Source of the DNA: Escallonia rubra
Taxonomy: Eukaryota > Streptophyta > Magnoliopsida > Escalloniales > Escalloniaceae
Assembly (NCBI GenBank): GCA_033065855.1
Contig: JAVXUO010000425.1
Location: 310,001 to 374,000, forward strand
Direction of reading: 5' to 3'
Length of the DNA stretch: 64,000 nt
This document shows, piece after piece, positions 12,339 through 24,949 of this stretch; positions within the stretch are counted from its first letter, which is position 1; each line of letters starts with the position of its first letter. The position numbers were made by a program, and so were the translations under genes. The notes below the pieces were generated by a model, which did not search any database, was not told where the DNA came from, and was given only the letters and a program-made list of their open reading frames with translations.

Positions 12339-15300
12339 TCTATATATATATAAAAAGCTGAAGCCTTCAGTCAAAATTGCGACACATCGCATTTTAGAAG
12401 CTCTCAAATTACGCCACATCAGATTTTTGGAACTCATTGTTGCTTGCCACATAAGATTCAACTTTCATTCCTAGAGTCTCCTTCTCAAAGCAAACTCCTT
12501 CACTCTAGCAACTAAGCAAACAGAGTACTCTGTACTCTGTGAAACCCAGAGAAACAGAACTCTTGAGCTCCCTGCCTAGAGTCCTGCTCTTCCTCAAATT
12601 ACCGTCAATCTGTTCTTCCTCAGATTGCCGTCAATATGCTCTTTTCCCGAATGGAACATGTGTATAGCCTGTTCAAGGTATGTTGCAGTAGGGTTATTGC
12701 ATTCCAATGTGACATGTTCTTTGTTTTTTATAATCTGGGTTGTACGGCCATATATGGTGCCTCTAGGTACTCATTGTTGATGCGAATCTTTGGTGTTATA
12801 TATTTGGAGAAGCAACCTAGACTAGAGATCCAATTGCTTTTGAGATCCAATTTATCTTCCTCCGCCCAACCTGTTATGTTTGCTCTTCTAAATCACAAAT
12901 AATGCTGCCTCCTACTTGCAATCAAGCAGAATAAGGCTATAGGTAAGTCACTTTTTTGGGTGCTTCTATAGAGTCATTTGTAACTTCTTTTCAAATTTTT
13001 TAATACCATGGAGTTTTGGTTATCATGCTATTTACACTTAAGATGACAAAAAAGGGAAAAGAACTTACTTTCTTAAGCTCATGGAGAAACATTTTCAGTG
13101 ATGCCAGTTGGCGAATTACTAACTTTTTTTTGGCCATGTATATATTCCGTGAAGTGTGTGCATATGCATAATTATGAACTTAATGCCAATAGAAAATATA
13201 TTAAGTAACGCGTGTTGGTAAAAATGATGACATTTTCCCTGCTTTTCATAAGGGCAAATTAGTATGTTTATATATTACTAAAAATATACATAATTATGCA
13301 AGTACAATATAGAAGTATATAAGCATATGTATCGGTGATGCGAATGCAATAAATCAACCTCATAATTATTATTGTAACTGTAAATATAAATATAAATCTC
13401 TTGAGACTTGAGAATGAGCATGACCAAAATAAGTTTGTGGATAAGACGCTGTTCTTACCTTTCAAAAATATTTTCTCACTAAATCTAAGATTCTCGGTAT
13501 ACATGCTTTTAGTGACAAATAGCTAAGGTTGTTGCATTCGTATAGTTGATTCCAATATTCAGTGGGCAACATACTAAGCTTTTATGGGTTTGATAAAAGT
13601 GGAAGTTCATAAATGTACCATTGTGGGTTGTATCAATTACTTCTCGGGGTTGGAGAACAACCTAGAGCCTGAGATAGACTTTTAGGTAAGACACACTTCA
13701 TCTTATTTACACACCCCATAAGACTTTAGATAAGATGCTCTTTTTGGTGCATATAATCATATAGGGGTCTTAAATAACCTCGCCACTTTACTCAAATTCT
13801 AGCTTCAGGTGATAAAAACACAATCCCTAGCATGATAAATCCTCTAAGTGATAACATGCAATTGAATATATAATAGAGCAACTTTATTGATCTTTCAATA
13901 GCATGACTAGGAAGTTTGTCCTTTAGATTTGATCAGTGGCCGAATTTAATGATATGAAAAGTAGTTTTGCAAATTATTAATGTGTAAACTAACCTTCAAA
14001 ATCTAGATAAGGTTTTTGTCATAAAATGTACCTGGTTTTAGTTTGAACCAACTTTGTCAATTGTGTTATTTTAATCCATTGTGTTATTTTAATGATTTTA
14101 AGTAGTAGTGGTAAATGGTTTTTGTTGCAACTTTTAATATTATTTTTTGGGATATATTAAATAAGACTTTGAAAATCCAAGAAAAATCAAGTCGAAGCAC
14201 TTGCTCTTTTAGATTGTAAGTGTAAGTTTTTAAGGAAAATATTTTATTGATAAACGTTACAGTTAGTTTACTCTCATGCATCGACCTGCTAAAGTCATAT
14301 TACACACTGTTTTGAACCAAATTGGATCTCAAAAGAAAATTGAAAATGACTATAGTATAAGTTTCGACAAGCTTGACAATGAATTTGAAATATAACACAA
14401 ATGAAAAGGTAAACCAGTTATAAGAGTTATCTTACCCTTAAATTGACATTTTAAGGATAAGACAAGTTTTTTCACCATGGCGGGTTCACCTTGGTGACCA
14501 ATGGCAGTAGTTATATAAGGTGGTGGTACTAGCAGGATATCGATGGTAGATGTGATATATACGTAGTGTGACGGTAGTTGTGACCAGAGCGATTGTGTGC
14601 GTGACACTGATAATGTAATGGTAGTTGTTTAAGTGGTACTTGGTCACTGGTGGTAAGTTTTGTAACAATTTTCATTCTTGGACAAACATTGGCATTAGTG
14701 TTGGTGTGTAGTGCTATAGTTGTGGTGGGAGTACCCGCACCAAAAACACGGTGGAGTTATGGTATATGTGATCGTTCTCACAATCATACCCACATCAAAT
14801 TGCAAAGCACTATACTGAAAAGAATTACAATTACAACGAACTATCCCAAGTGATGGCCAAGTCTTATCCCTTTTTCCTTCTGTACAACTTTAGCTCCGTC
14901 ACTACCTAAAACTCCTTGATTTGGTGTTGTGCAATCTCTCTCATATATTCTTAACTATGAACAAGACCTGCATATCTCCTATATCAGTTTCGAGCTGCTC
15001 TGTCAAAAGAAGTTGGCCCTTTTTGGTACAACTTTGGCTAAGTATAACATGAACAACACAGACTAGGACGTCAGGTTTGGGTAACTATGAATACCAATGG
15101 TATGATTTTTTCTTTTATTTGTTCCCTGCTTTATTGCTTGCTTTGTAATATTGTTGTAGTGTAAATGTTATTTCCCTTGAGTTTTTATTATGCTGGACTA
15201 TACGTAAAATGCTTACAAGACTTGGAAGAAGGACAGAGAGAATAGATTATATACAATATATTACCAATACAATATTACTTAGCATATTCAATTGATGTCT

Positions 15301-16605
15301 GCTTTTGCAAAAAAAATGTAGACAATTAATGGTGTATATCGGGGGTTAAACATTTGTTCCTTTAAACCCATAAGAGGTAACTAAAAAAGAAAGAACTATT
15401 TCCAAAGACATTAACTTTGGGAGATATATATCACATGTACTTGGTAAATCATTGTGTCCTTAACTTAACATGTTAGCCTCAATTTGGAACCATTTCTTTT
15501 CAAAATTAAAAAGCAAGAGGCTAATTGTGATGATTGGGGAGTAAGTGACCACAAACTTCAAATGAGTTTGAAGAATAAAGGGAAATGAAAGGTAAATAAG
15601 GTTGAAGACTGATTTAACTTTATGATAATGGTTATGGTTGTGTTTGAGGTGGTTTTGGTTGACACTACGCAAGTAGTATAGGTAAATGCTTGTGGAGGTA
15701 AGCCAAAAGTGATGATGGTTGCGGTAGTGGTGCAGTATTGGCGACTGCAGATATGGTGACACTGGTAATGGTCAGTCATAATAACGATACTTATGGTAAA
15801 GAAAATGGTAGCACTAAGGTGTTGGGGTATTAGTATAGTTTAAGAAACTGAATTGGACAAAAGGTGAACCTGATTAACTAAAAGTGATGATTATGGGATT
15901 AGTACGTCCTTGAGAAAACTTGGACATTTTAGAAATTCAATCCTTGGATTAGGGAAGTTTTAACCATGTTGTATCGGGACCACCATGATCCTAACAACAC
16001 CATGATCCTAACAAGTCTGAACAATTTCTAGGTGGTGCTTTTAATAGGCCATGTTGTCTACCTTTAATCGCTTAAAGCTAGATAAAGTCACATTTTAAAG
16101 AATGGTAAAAAAAAGCACATGCAATAAAGTAAGTTTCATGTAGAATGATATAAGGTAATATCGGACATTCATGGATTTTCTATGTTACGTTAATAAAAAG
16201 ATTGGGTGACACTAATTCAAACCCTTCTTTGCCCAACCAACACACTTTTATTACTAAAATATACAATGCATTAAGTCTATCTCAATATCAATATGCAAAC
16301 ATTTTGTATTGGTAGATACAAAAATCGAAGAGGATAGAAAAGACCATAGAAAAAACATTTTGTTGGTGAATTCTATTGTAACATTTTTTTTTCTTCCTAA
16401 ATAGCAGTTATAGGTGATAGAATAGTGGAACTGAAAATAGGATCTCGGTCTTAAACAAATATCATCAATATGATTGTTCTTATCCAAGAGAGTGGGCTGA
16501 TTTGTTTGAGAAACTCATATACTTGATTGCACTATGCTGAAGCATATGTTACAATAAAATCGAATTGCATCGCGTCCCGTGCATTTACACGGATCCATTA
16601 GCTAG
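12339..16605 (+). mobile_element. Non-autonomous Helitron-type element (4.27 kb)
   Basis: The 5' end is A|TCTATATATATATAAAAAGC. The 3' end has the stem CCGTGCATTTACACGG (16577-16592) and then CTAG|T at 16602-16606. Host A and T flank it, with no target duplication, as Helitrons do. The second element at 25552 shares both termini. Inside I see no Rep/helicase ORF; ORFs such as 12636-12902 and 15460-15762 are short and unrecognised. A stretch at 12480-12650 with repeated TTCCTCA.ATT..CCGTCAAT looks like transcribed leader sequence and could be captured. Confidence 0.8.
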
Positions 16606-18360
16606 TTCTTTTTAACACATGCACCGTCAACGAATGATTAACACACCTTTGGTATTTCATTCTACTAACATTAAATAAATCAAACTTATTTTTTCACAAG
16701 CACCCACTTTGAATTGGTCAAAATATGCAGAATCGTGAATTTTTTTTTTTGTCCTTTACGCAGGGATCACAACTTTGGGAGCCTCCCGTTGAGCTCATGT
16801 TTTGTATCATCTACTATGGGAGCGATGGTAATTGTAAGGCTTACAGGAGCAATCTACATTGAACAATCAATTTATAGACTCTTTTAAGGCATACTATGAA
16901 TGGTTCCAAACAAGCACTGCACTTTACTCAGTGGGCGTTTATGCTTTATACATTGACATTGATTAAAGCAAATCAACTTTTTTTTTCTAATTGACTGAAA
17001 TGACACAAGACTATATAATTGAGTACTCTACATACAGTGAAAGTTGAATCGGCCGGACAGATAATTGGTGCAGTGATAAACCCAATATACAAACGATATC
17101 ATGGTGCAAATGATTTAGGATTGAATCTATTAGATCTAAAGTTCCTCAAAAAGCCTAATCTTCCGTGGATGATCACTCTGCAGTTTCCCTTAAAGTGCCA
17201 ACAAACCATTCCTTTTGCGAACTTCAAATTCATTTCTTTCTGGTCCCTTGTGTTATTTTTTCCTTCATTTTTATTTGACAGGTTATTTCGACATTGGAAT
17301 TAGAAGGGAATAGGAGATACGTTAAATATTTCATTAAGCCTGACATTATGCATGATTAGTACGTGATTCTAATTTAACAGTACGCTGTGAACGGTTTCAC
17401 ACACGTTAGATGGTTAAACACATGACAGACTTTATACTTTCTCGCTTTAGATGGAAACCCTATAGCACTTTTTTAAAAGCATTATTTTCTATGCACATTA
17501 TTGTAACTAACATTAACCTTCTTTTGTCAAATTTAATTGAAATGACAAAAGTCTGTGAGATTGTTAGACGGATAGATCAATAGACTAGAATTCTGTAAGG
17601 ACAGTTGAATATGCCAGATTCCAATACAAATCACTTTAGTGACCTTAAACCTACTAATCTTTGGGCGATCATTCAGCATACTTTCTTAAAAACGTCACAA
17701 CTAACTTTGCATGTTAAACTGCAGTGAATTTCTTTCTTCTTCTATCTCCATCTGTATCTGGCCTTTCGGCCTCATGTTCTTGTTCCTTCGGGTCTTAGTT
17801 TATGAAAAGTGGAGTTCATGCTTATGGTTTCCTAAAATTGGAAAAAGCAAACGGAAAGATCAAGTAAAAGGGTCTCTACTTGAACAGTTTCTGTAGACTG
17901 AGCCTTACCTGAATACCAGGAAGAGCTACAGTAAGTTTCTCTGGAAAGTGAAAATGACTTCTTCCATGCTAAACATGCCGGGTACTGCACTGATTAATCA
18001 TTAACTTGTAAACATCGTCCCAACAAACGTATCTTGTGCTCTTGAAATGTTTATCCGCCACTAAGCAGCATCCTGATGCACTAAAGATTCCTAAATAAAA
18101 GTTCATTGTCTCGTACTCAAAAAGTGAATAAAGTTACAAGGCAGTGCTTTAGGGGGTACACAAAAATAATTCAGTGCCAGACTTTGAGAATATAAGAAGG
18201 TATCATACTTTCGTGACACACGCGAACTCCTGCTGATATGTTGCTTTCCCAGATCATCATCAAGAGCACTGAGCAGAGAGAGATGCACACACAGAGAACG
18301 GGAGAAAAAGCTTGATGACAGATGAGTTTGAATTACAAGTGTGAATGGGGATATACATGG
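16606..18360. other. Intergenic, no gene recognised
   Basis: Short ORFs at 17019-17303 and 17711-17896 have no recognisable features. Two blocks, about 16970-17215 and 17520-17700, look like diverged duplicates of each other, since both carry AATTGAAATGACA and a later TCTTTGG/TTCCGTGG..GATCATTC block. I assign no function. Confidence 0.4.
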
Positions 18361-18690
18361 ACACAATCAGACAGCGTTGGCCCGTCACTGGGGACTCTTG
18401 TTCTTTGCTGGATGTTAATGGTTTAATCATGCAAAATCGTAAATTCCAATCACTGTTATCATTGATTACAATGATGACGTTCGGATGTCCAAATGGGAAA
18501 TCAGCTTGATCATGATAAGTTTTGTTTTGGGTCAGGGCGAGGAAGTAGGAAAATTGTTCAACTCAATTGAAAATCAGCTGGATTATGATAAGTTCAAGTC
18601 AAATGAAATCAGCTGGATTACAAACATGAGCTTCAAAGCGAGAAACAATTATCGGCATCCTGTTTATGATTTAAAAAATATGCAATAGCG
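18361..18690. repeat. Downstream flank of copy B, matching the flank of copy C
   Basis: Phrases such as TGATGACGTTCGGAT, GGAAATCAGCT(T/G)GATCATGATAAG and ACATGAGCTTCAAAGC occur in the same order at about 38819-39090. This marks the far end of the B/C duplication. Confidence 0.75.
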
Positions 18691-19299
18691 GACAAAGGAG
18701 GACACCATTCGATGTAAAGCCAGAAGGCGCTACAGAGAAAACAATGAAGAAAGAAGTGAATGCAACGGGAACAGAGGAGAATGCAATTGCCAGAGCTAAA
18801 TCAGTAATTATTTAATCCTAAATTCGTAATATATATACACAATAATCTCATATTTGCTTTCTACTTTAACACAAATTTATACATGTTAGAAATATATAGA
18901 AAATCATCAATATCCATCCACCTTACTGAAGGGACGAATGCATAAACATTACAAGTCAAAATCATAATGGACCAAAAGGGGAGGGGACTGAGATATCCAA
19001 GAGGGCAGGGGAGACATGTATGGCTCAGTCATTGTCAATAGCGACATCTGGATTCTGCTCCTTGTCATTCATGGGATTTCCGGTCACTTCATTGAATTTG
19101 GGTTGGGAAGCATTTCCTACATTAAAAGAACGTACACGACACAAATTACTAATTGTATATAACACTTAACCAATTAAAAATTGATTTCATAGATGTTAAG
19201 GAGCAGACATGTATTATGATTTTTAGCTATCTAACATATGAGAAAGACATGAATCTAACCGCATTATTATTAAGTAGAAAAACACGTACAATTAGCCGG
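18691..19299. other. Insertion-derived sequence, no gene
   Basis: This stretch is absent from the corresponding flank of copy C. No gene or named element is recognised. Confidence 0.4.
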
Positions 19300-20017
19300 A
19301 AAAAATGCGGGTTCAGAGCCACGGTGGTGAACGGTGGGTGATGGCGGCGGTGGCGCGTGGTTGTGTGGCAACGATCGAATCTCAAGCCTTAGTGGCTAGG
19401 GTCAGGGCGTGATGTGGCAGCGTAGTGGCAGTGGTGGTGCGGCAGAGGTGGGGAGGGGGTGGCTTGGCGGCGTGGTGGCTGTGGGGAAATTGCTGGAACT
19501 CTCGTCGGCGAGCAAACATGGTTGCGGGGTAGAGAGGCGGCGGATTACAGTGGCCAGTAGGCAGAGGAGATGGCCGGAGAAGATAGACGACCGACTGCCA
19601 AGAGGAAGAGAGAGATAAAGGAGAAGCGAAGGGAAGAGAAAGAGAAATTAGGATTTTTGCATTTAATGACTTTTAGAGACTGATTTTGGCCACCGTTAAA
19701 GTTATAAAAGATTTTAAAAAAAAATACCGTTGCTAAAGCAATTCTAAATATTTTTTTAGAGCCAAAAAACAGTAAAAAAATAAAAATTCAAGAAAGATAA
19801 TTAGCAATAGATTGTCGTTTAGTAAAGGTCCGTCGTTAAAGTCATTTACCGACGGACAATTCCGTCGCTAAAGGTTTTTTAGCGACGGACCTCCATCAGT
19901 AAATGTCCTTAGCGAAGGACGTCAACGACGCAATATTCCGTCAGTAAAAGTAACTTTTAGCGGTAAAATTTTATCTATGGCTAAAACTTCGTCGGGAAAC
20001 ATCCTTTTTTTGTAGTG
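19300..20017 (-). mobile_element. Truncated CACTA end
   Basis: The right edge is ...TTTTTTTGTAGTG (20005-20017), a CACTA terminus. Many GCGACGG/CCGTCG-type subterminal repeats precede it (19815-19995), then a GC-rich GGCGGCGGTGGCG leader-like region (19320-19620). The arrangement mirrors the 5' end of the intact CACTA at 28479-29050 in reverse orientation. No opposite terminus is seen, so the left edge is approximate. Confidence 0.7.
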
Positions 20018-20574
20018 AGCATGCTACGATTCTTATTGGCCTAAGAAGATTTCAAAATGGCATGAAGGTGCTTCAAGGTGTGGCCTAGAGTTTAGTTTTG
20101 GGCCTAAAATTTCAAAGGAATAAGGTCGAGTCTGATCTCCTCACGGCTAGCTTATCCCTACATGTCTCACCAGTCACCAATGCCATGTTTTCCTTCCATT
20201 GCTTTGCACGTCTACTGCATTGAAATCAACATCATGCAACCGTTGAACTATGCATGCTCAATCAATTTTTTGCCTCCAAATGACAACGAGTAAGCTCAAC
20301 TGCACAGATAAGTAACTTCAATATTAAAAGGTCATCTGGTTTTGATGGGATAAATGAAGATCCTTCCTGATAACTTTGCAGATGAAACAAATTCAAACGC
20401 AATACATGTTATTTAAACCAATAAAATCATCTTTAGCTTATGTCTTTATGATATGAGCTTGCGATCAGTTAGGAACTTGAAGGAAAAAAAATTTTGGTGC
20501 CAGGAACTTGAAGGAAATGTGGACCACATAATCATGAGTAGACTAATCATCAAAACTGGCGAGGAGATCAGGGA
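20018..20574 (-). repeat. 3'-flank/UTR sequence of copy B, paralogous to copy C
   Basis: From GATTTCAAAATGGCATGAAGGTG to GATCAGGGAGAAGCC the sequence follows 39180-39690 closely, with small indels. It includes a local repeat of the motif (C/T)AGGAACTTGAAGGAA near 20470 and 20501. Confidence 0.75.
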
Positions 20575-20985
20575 GAAGCCAGTCCCTACTGATTGGGAGA
20601 CTATCTGAAAGTTTTCACCACAAGGTGGTGGCTTGGTATTGGCCTGTAAAGAACTAGAGAAGACCTAAAGGGTATTTTTGGTATATCATATTAAATATAT
20701 GGTGTCCCAACTTTTTTTACGTTGCCCTAACGGAAGTGGGTGCTATACAAAACGGTGACAAACCACATAGAGTGGAGTGTAATAAAAATACTTAATAGGC
20801 GCCGAGTGTAATTATGGTAAACCTCAGGAGTTCTAGATGTAATTTGCCCAAAGATTAAATAGAAATTTAGCAAAAGGGTAGGCCCGCGAGGGCTTTTGCA
20901 TGTAACATGTGATGTGCCTAGTTAACTAGTTTTTCAGTGGATTTCTAAATTTGGCCTAAAATGGCTTGAGACTAAACCTGGCTCA

Positions 20986-21166
20986 ACCACCAAGCGTGTA
21001 GGTCAGCTGGCACAGGGCTGTCCTAGCTTAACTAGAGGTCTCGGGTTCGAGCCTTGGGAATGCAGCTGCGTTAAAAACTTGATAGGGAGAACTTTGCCGC
21101 CCATGTGGTCCTACCCGGCTCGAAAGGTGTGACAAACCTTATCACCCTTTTTTTGTACAAAAAAAA
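20986..21166 (+). mobile_element. tRNA-derived SINE with imperfect 12-bp TSD
   Basis: A tRNA-like head contains a B-box-like GGGTTCGAGCC (21050-21060) and an upstream GTCAGCTGGCACAG segment. The tail is TTTTTTTGTAC followed by an A run. It is flanked by AAACCTGGCTCA (20974-20985) and AAACCCGACTCA (21167-21178). Copies A and C have no insertion here (near 10506 and 53605). Confidence 0.75.
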
Positions 21167-21602
21167 AAACCCGACTCATGTGCAGGTGAGAGTTCAACTT
21201 TCCTAGCTTGTTGCTAAGCTTAACATGCTTACCAACTTATAAACCCGTTTGACTTCTCTAATCTCTCGGACGTGGGACTGTGAGTCTCACACAACATGTA
21301 CAAGTTCAAGCAAACTACTGTCAAAGTACATACAAGCTTTACGCTCATCATTAACATGCATATGCATGTTCATAGACATGTTGCCCTGTGTAATATGATA
21401 CCACGCATGGGCGATTCATTCAATTGTAAGTTGTTTCAAAATGCTCAAGTTGGGTACTTACAATGATTATCGGTGAGGATGGAGATGTGGAGTATACCAG
21501 TTCCATCATTCCTTACGTAAAATGCTCGACGATGTTCTTCAGTGTTCACTTGTAGGCTGCCTATTCGAGAGTCAAGAAGATGAAAAATTCCATCTTTGTC
21601 CT

Positions 21603-22646
21603 CAGAGGCGGAACCAGAAATATTTTTTAGGGGGTACAAAAATTATATCGAATTCACCGATAAAAAAATATAGTAAAATAATATTATATAGAGACTTTTT
21701 TAAATCTCTATTTAATCACTGACATTAAACTAAAATTAACATATTAAACTAAAACTAAAGTATTACCTCAAAATATGGGTGTGTGCTCTGCTTGCGTTTG
21801 TGTGTGTTTTCTTGTTTCCTTGGCCAAGTTAAAAAACCATACATGTGCCAACTTATCCTGCAAAACGGGTTTAGTCATCACAATTAATTGTTTATAGCAA
21901 TCGAGAACTTGAATACGAGGTTTATTAACATCAAAATGCATGTCGCTGGCCAATTCGAGTTTTTCGGTGAAATCAAGGTTTTGGCCAGCAATCTCTATAT
22001 AAAACTTGTTATATTTTTACTACGCTACTCCAAGATGGTGCTTTCCTGCAAGAAACTGTGTCGTGCTTTGTTGCTAATACCTCTTTGAAAATCAAGAGGG
22101 CCTTTTTCATTTGTAGATCTCTGTTTTCCCCTCGAAATATTGGTATTCCTGTGCGGGTTGAAAGTACTTGTGTGTCCTCAGAGAGTCACAGACTCACATT
22201 CACAGACGACAGACCACAGTAGAAGTCGAAGAGCTTAGTCGTCGAGCGGCTGAGCCTTCCTTCAGTCGCAGTCGGCTGATCAGATCTGGTCGGAGTTTTA
22301 GATCTGGTCGGCCTGAAGCGTCACGCTGTTGCGATGAGTCAGTGGCCGGTCCTCACTGCGGTGAGTCGTCTTCGTCACTCGATAGGTCATCTTCGTCACT
22401 CGACAGGTCATCGCGGTAAGTCAGTGGCCATCGTCAAGCCGTCATCAGTCACGGCCGGAGCTCAGTCCTCACCGCCGGTGAGTTCCTCACGGTCACGGGG
22501 AGAGAGAGAGAGAGGTGACTGCCGACTGCAACTGGTATGGGGTCTTGGGGAGCAGGGTCTCCAGAACTGGGTCTTGGTGCAATTCCCGACAAAAAAAAAA
22601 ATTCAAAAGTTCAAAGGGTGCTTGTTACCATGTAGTTCCGCCCCTG
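21603..22646. mobile_element. Non-autonomous hAT-type element (1044 bp) in exon 1 of copy B
   Basis: The inverted ends are CAGAGGCGGAACCAG and the complement of GTAGTTCCGCCCCTG. The 8-bp target duplication TTTGTCCT (21595-21602 and 22647-22654) is perfect, which is diagnostic of hAT. The interior is AT-rich to about 22140, then GC-rich with GTCGGTC/TCACTCGA(T/C)AGGTCATC repeats. I see no transposase. Confidence 0.9.
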
Positions 22647-23022
22647 TTTGTCCTTGTAGGCTGCACGGAATAGAGCTGTCTCTCCACTCTTGTTACGTAT
22701 ATAGAGCAACTGTGGTGCTTTATTCACCATGGCCACGGCAGTTAAAAAGCCGCTATTGGCATTAGCTGCCTCGTGGAGTATAGTATTTCCCGAGTCATTT
22801 TGCAGCAGCAGTTTTCCATGGAGACTTCGCTGCACCTCATTGAGCAAGAGGCCAGCTAGGTGCTGGCGCTTAGAGGACGAGGTTAGTGTCATTCTGCGCG
22901 GTTATTATGTGCAATGGGCCGTCTTCAATCTCTCCACAAAGCTTGATTATCTAGTCTGCGTCTCCTCTCATTAGAGCATCATAATAATTTTTGTTAAATA
23001 TATGTTTCTCCAAATTAGCCAT

Positions 23023-23143
23023 GGGAAGGAGAGCAAGAGCAAGACAGAGAAAGAAAAACTGCAGGTGAGGTAAGCTTCCCGAAGGACAAGTTATATCATA
23101 AGTGCAGATGAGATATACATGGGCCTTTGCTCGAGGAATGTAT
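23023..23143 (-). promoter_or_regulatory. 5' leader of copy B
   Basis: It is colinear with the leader of copy C (54733-54858), including CTGCAGGTGAGG and GGACAAGTTATATCA on the plus strand, up to a solo LTR inserted at 23144. Confidence 0.5.
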
Positions 23144-23638
23144 TGTTGGAATAGTAGTGACAAGTGTGGTTGTTTTTTGGTTGGAAAAGCAAGAAGGATG
23201 CAAAGCCTTTATAAGGCTTCACTCGTCAGACCAATTAATTATGGATGATGGGAAGAGTTGGAGGGAAATTTAAAAATATCCTTGGGTTTGACCTTGATTT
23301 GGGCTTGGGTCTTAGTTGAAATTAATTGATGTATTTTAATTAATTTTGTTTTATTTAGCAATTAATTACAGTTAGTGCCTAAATAGTTGTGTCTCGATGC
23401 CAAGGGTTGTGTCCATTCAGATATTATTAATACATGTATATCCTTCAATTTTCAATAATCAGAAACACAATATTCTAAAATGAGTTCTTGGAAAAATTCT
23501 GATTTTGTTGGTCAGAATTTCGTTTGGTATTGTTATCCTGAAGGAATCTGCCACTAACCCAGCAGCAATCATAGTGGGGGCATATTTTTTTAAAGACAGT
23601 GATTACTCATGATCAAAGCCTAATTGCGATTGCCAACA
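23144..23638. mobile_element. Solo LTR-like insertion (495 bp), TGTTGG...CCAACA
   Basis: The insertion starts TGTTGGAATAG and ends GATTGCCAACA. The flanks are TGTAT (23139-23143) and TATAT (23639-23643), one mismatch. Copy C has the empty site GGAATGTATACCTTCTC at 54850. There is no coding sequence. Confidence 0.75.
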
Positions 23639-24940
23639 TATATACCTTCTCGACCCTGAGAAGCAATGTGTCATATACAGTCATCGTCTTTCTTTATCCA
23701 AGAAGAAGCCTCTAAAGCTTTACTTTAGTGACCTGTTCCTTGAAGAATCTACTTTCGTAGCCACCACTAGCTGAAGAGGTGTCAAATTAAAGACTGAACA
23801 TTATATCGAGAGTACACATGATACACGAGGAAATCTCAATCTACACACTTACTTCCCGGACAAGAAGGCTTCAATCATGTCCATTTCGTTTGGATTTCGG
23901 TACCCGAAGGATGCTCGGAGAGCTATATCATAGTATTTCAAAAATCAAATAGATAAGTAAGTTATCTGATTATGCAGAGAGTATAGATATTAACACAATA
24001 CATCAAACTAACACAATACATCACTCCGAAAAGAAATTCTCGTATATACCTTAGATAGTTCAACTACACTAGATTAAACACTCTCAATTTCCTCAAAGTA
24101 AGTAGTGCTAAACCTAAACTTATGTATTCATGACTCATATCGAAAAACAAAAATTGATAAAGCCGTCCGGGGTATGAATCACATAATATGGTGTAATATT
24201 GGACTTTCTTCCCAAAGCCCTCATGCCGTTCCAATTAGGGCCAACCGCTTTCCTAGACTTGCCCCGCATTATTCATAATCTCAGGTACATGCTAAAGTAG
24301 GTACATTAAGTATCATCTTCATGACATAGTCTAAGGTGAAAAAGGTACAAGATAAGATCAAAATATATCGATTCACAAGCCTCCCAATGTTAGTCTACAT
24401 TGAACACATGCAGTATGATTTGCATGTTATTGTATAACCTGCGAAGGCATGTCACATAATATACAATAAAATACGAAATACGAGTATGAGTCTAGTCGAT
24501 GTAGGAGCACCTAACTTGAGTTTTTCAGCCCAGTTATAGTGCACGTTTAAAATCTCATATTCGGCTATAAACAGGCTACATAGAGTTGTGGATGTATTCT
24601 ATGATCGACCTACTCTTTTTAGGTCTTATCTTAGCTCCGACATGTTTGCATGAATAGCTATATCATCTTACTCGTTGCCTTGGCGCCTAAGACAATTATG
24701 TCTCCTCTTACTCGCTAATCTAGCACCAAGGGAATGACCCGTGTGAGCGAGTCAATTCAAGTATGGTAACACTCTAAATAAGGATGTATATATAATGACA
24801 AAGATAATTCATTCCTTCCAAATTAAACTCAAATTAATAAGTTAAAAAACATAATAAAATTGTCAAGTACATAAGATGCTATAAAAACATATCAAACTCT
24901 ATGTAGTAAATTCCATATTTCTAATGTGAGGGTTAGGTCA
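23639..24940. other. Upstream flank of copy B, then unassigned sequence
   Basis: 23639-23835 matches 54856-55142 of copy C in pieces (CTTTACTTTAGTGACCTGTTC; GTACACATGATACACGAGGAAA). From about 23840 to 24940 I see no gene. Part of this may be the LTR of the copia remnant that follows. Confidence 0.5.
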
Positions 24941-24949
24941 AAAGATCAG

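Larger units (their letters stand above)
20575..23022 (-). pseudogene. Ankyrin/PGG gene copy B, pseudogene
   Basis: Exon 1 is recognisable from 23022 (MANLEKHIFNKNYYDALMRGDAD) down to the donor GTAAGT at 21461. It stops after GDAD, where copy C reads DADGIIKL. It also loses about 14 bases of the DTILHLAS region near 22880 and is split by a hAT element (21603-22646). Upstream and downstream pieces still read GNTILHEAANA, GETALFRAAY and NDGTGILHISIL. Part of intron 1 follows, carrying a SINE. The sequence then jumps to the last codons of exon 5 (about 20586-20620, TAG-equivalent at 20586-20588). Exons 2-4 and most of exon 5 are deleted. This copy cannot encode the family protein. Confidence 0.88.

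Noticed and set aside
16970..17700. A tandem gene-like duplication with short ORFs
   Set aside because: Similarity between the two blocks is weak and no protein pattern supports coding.
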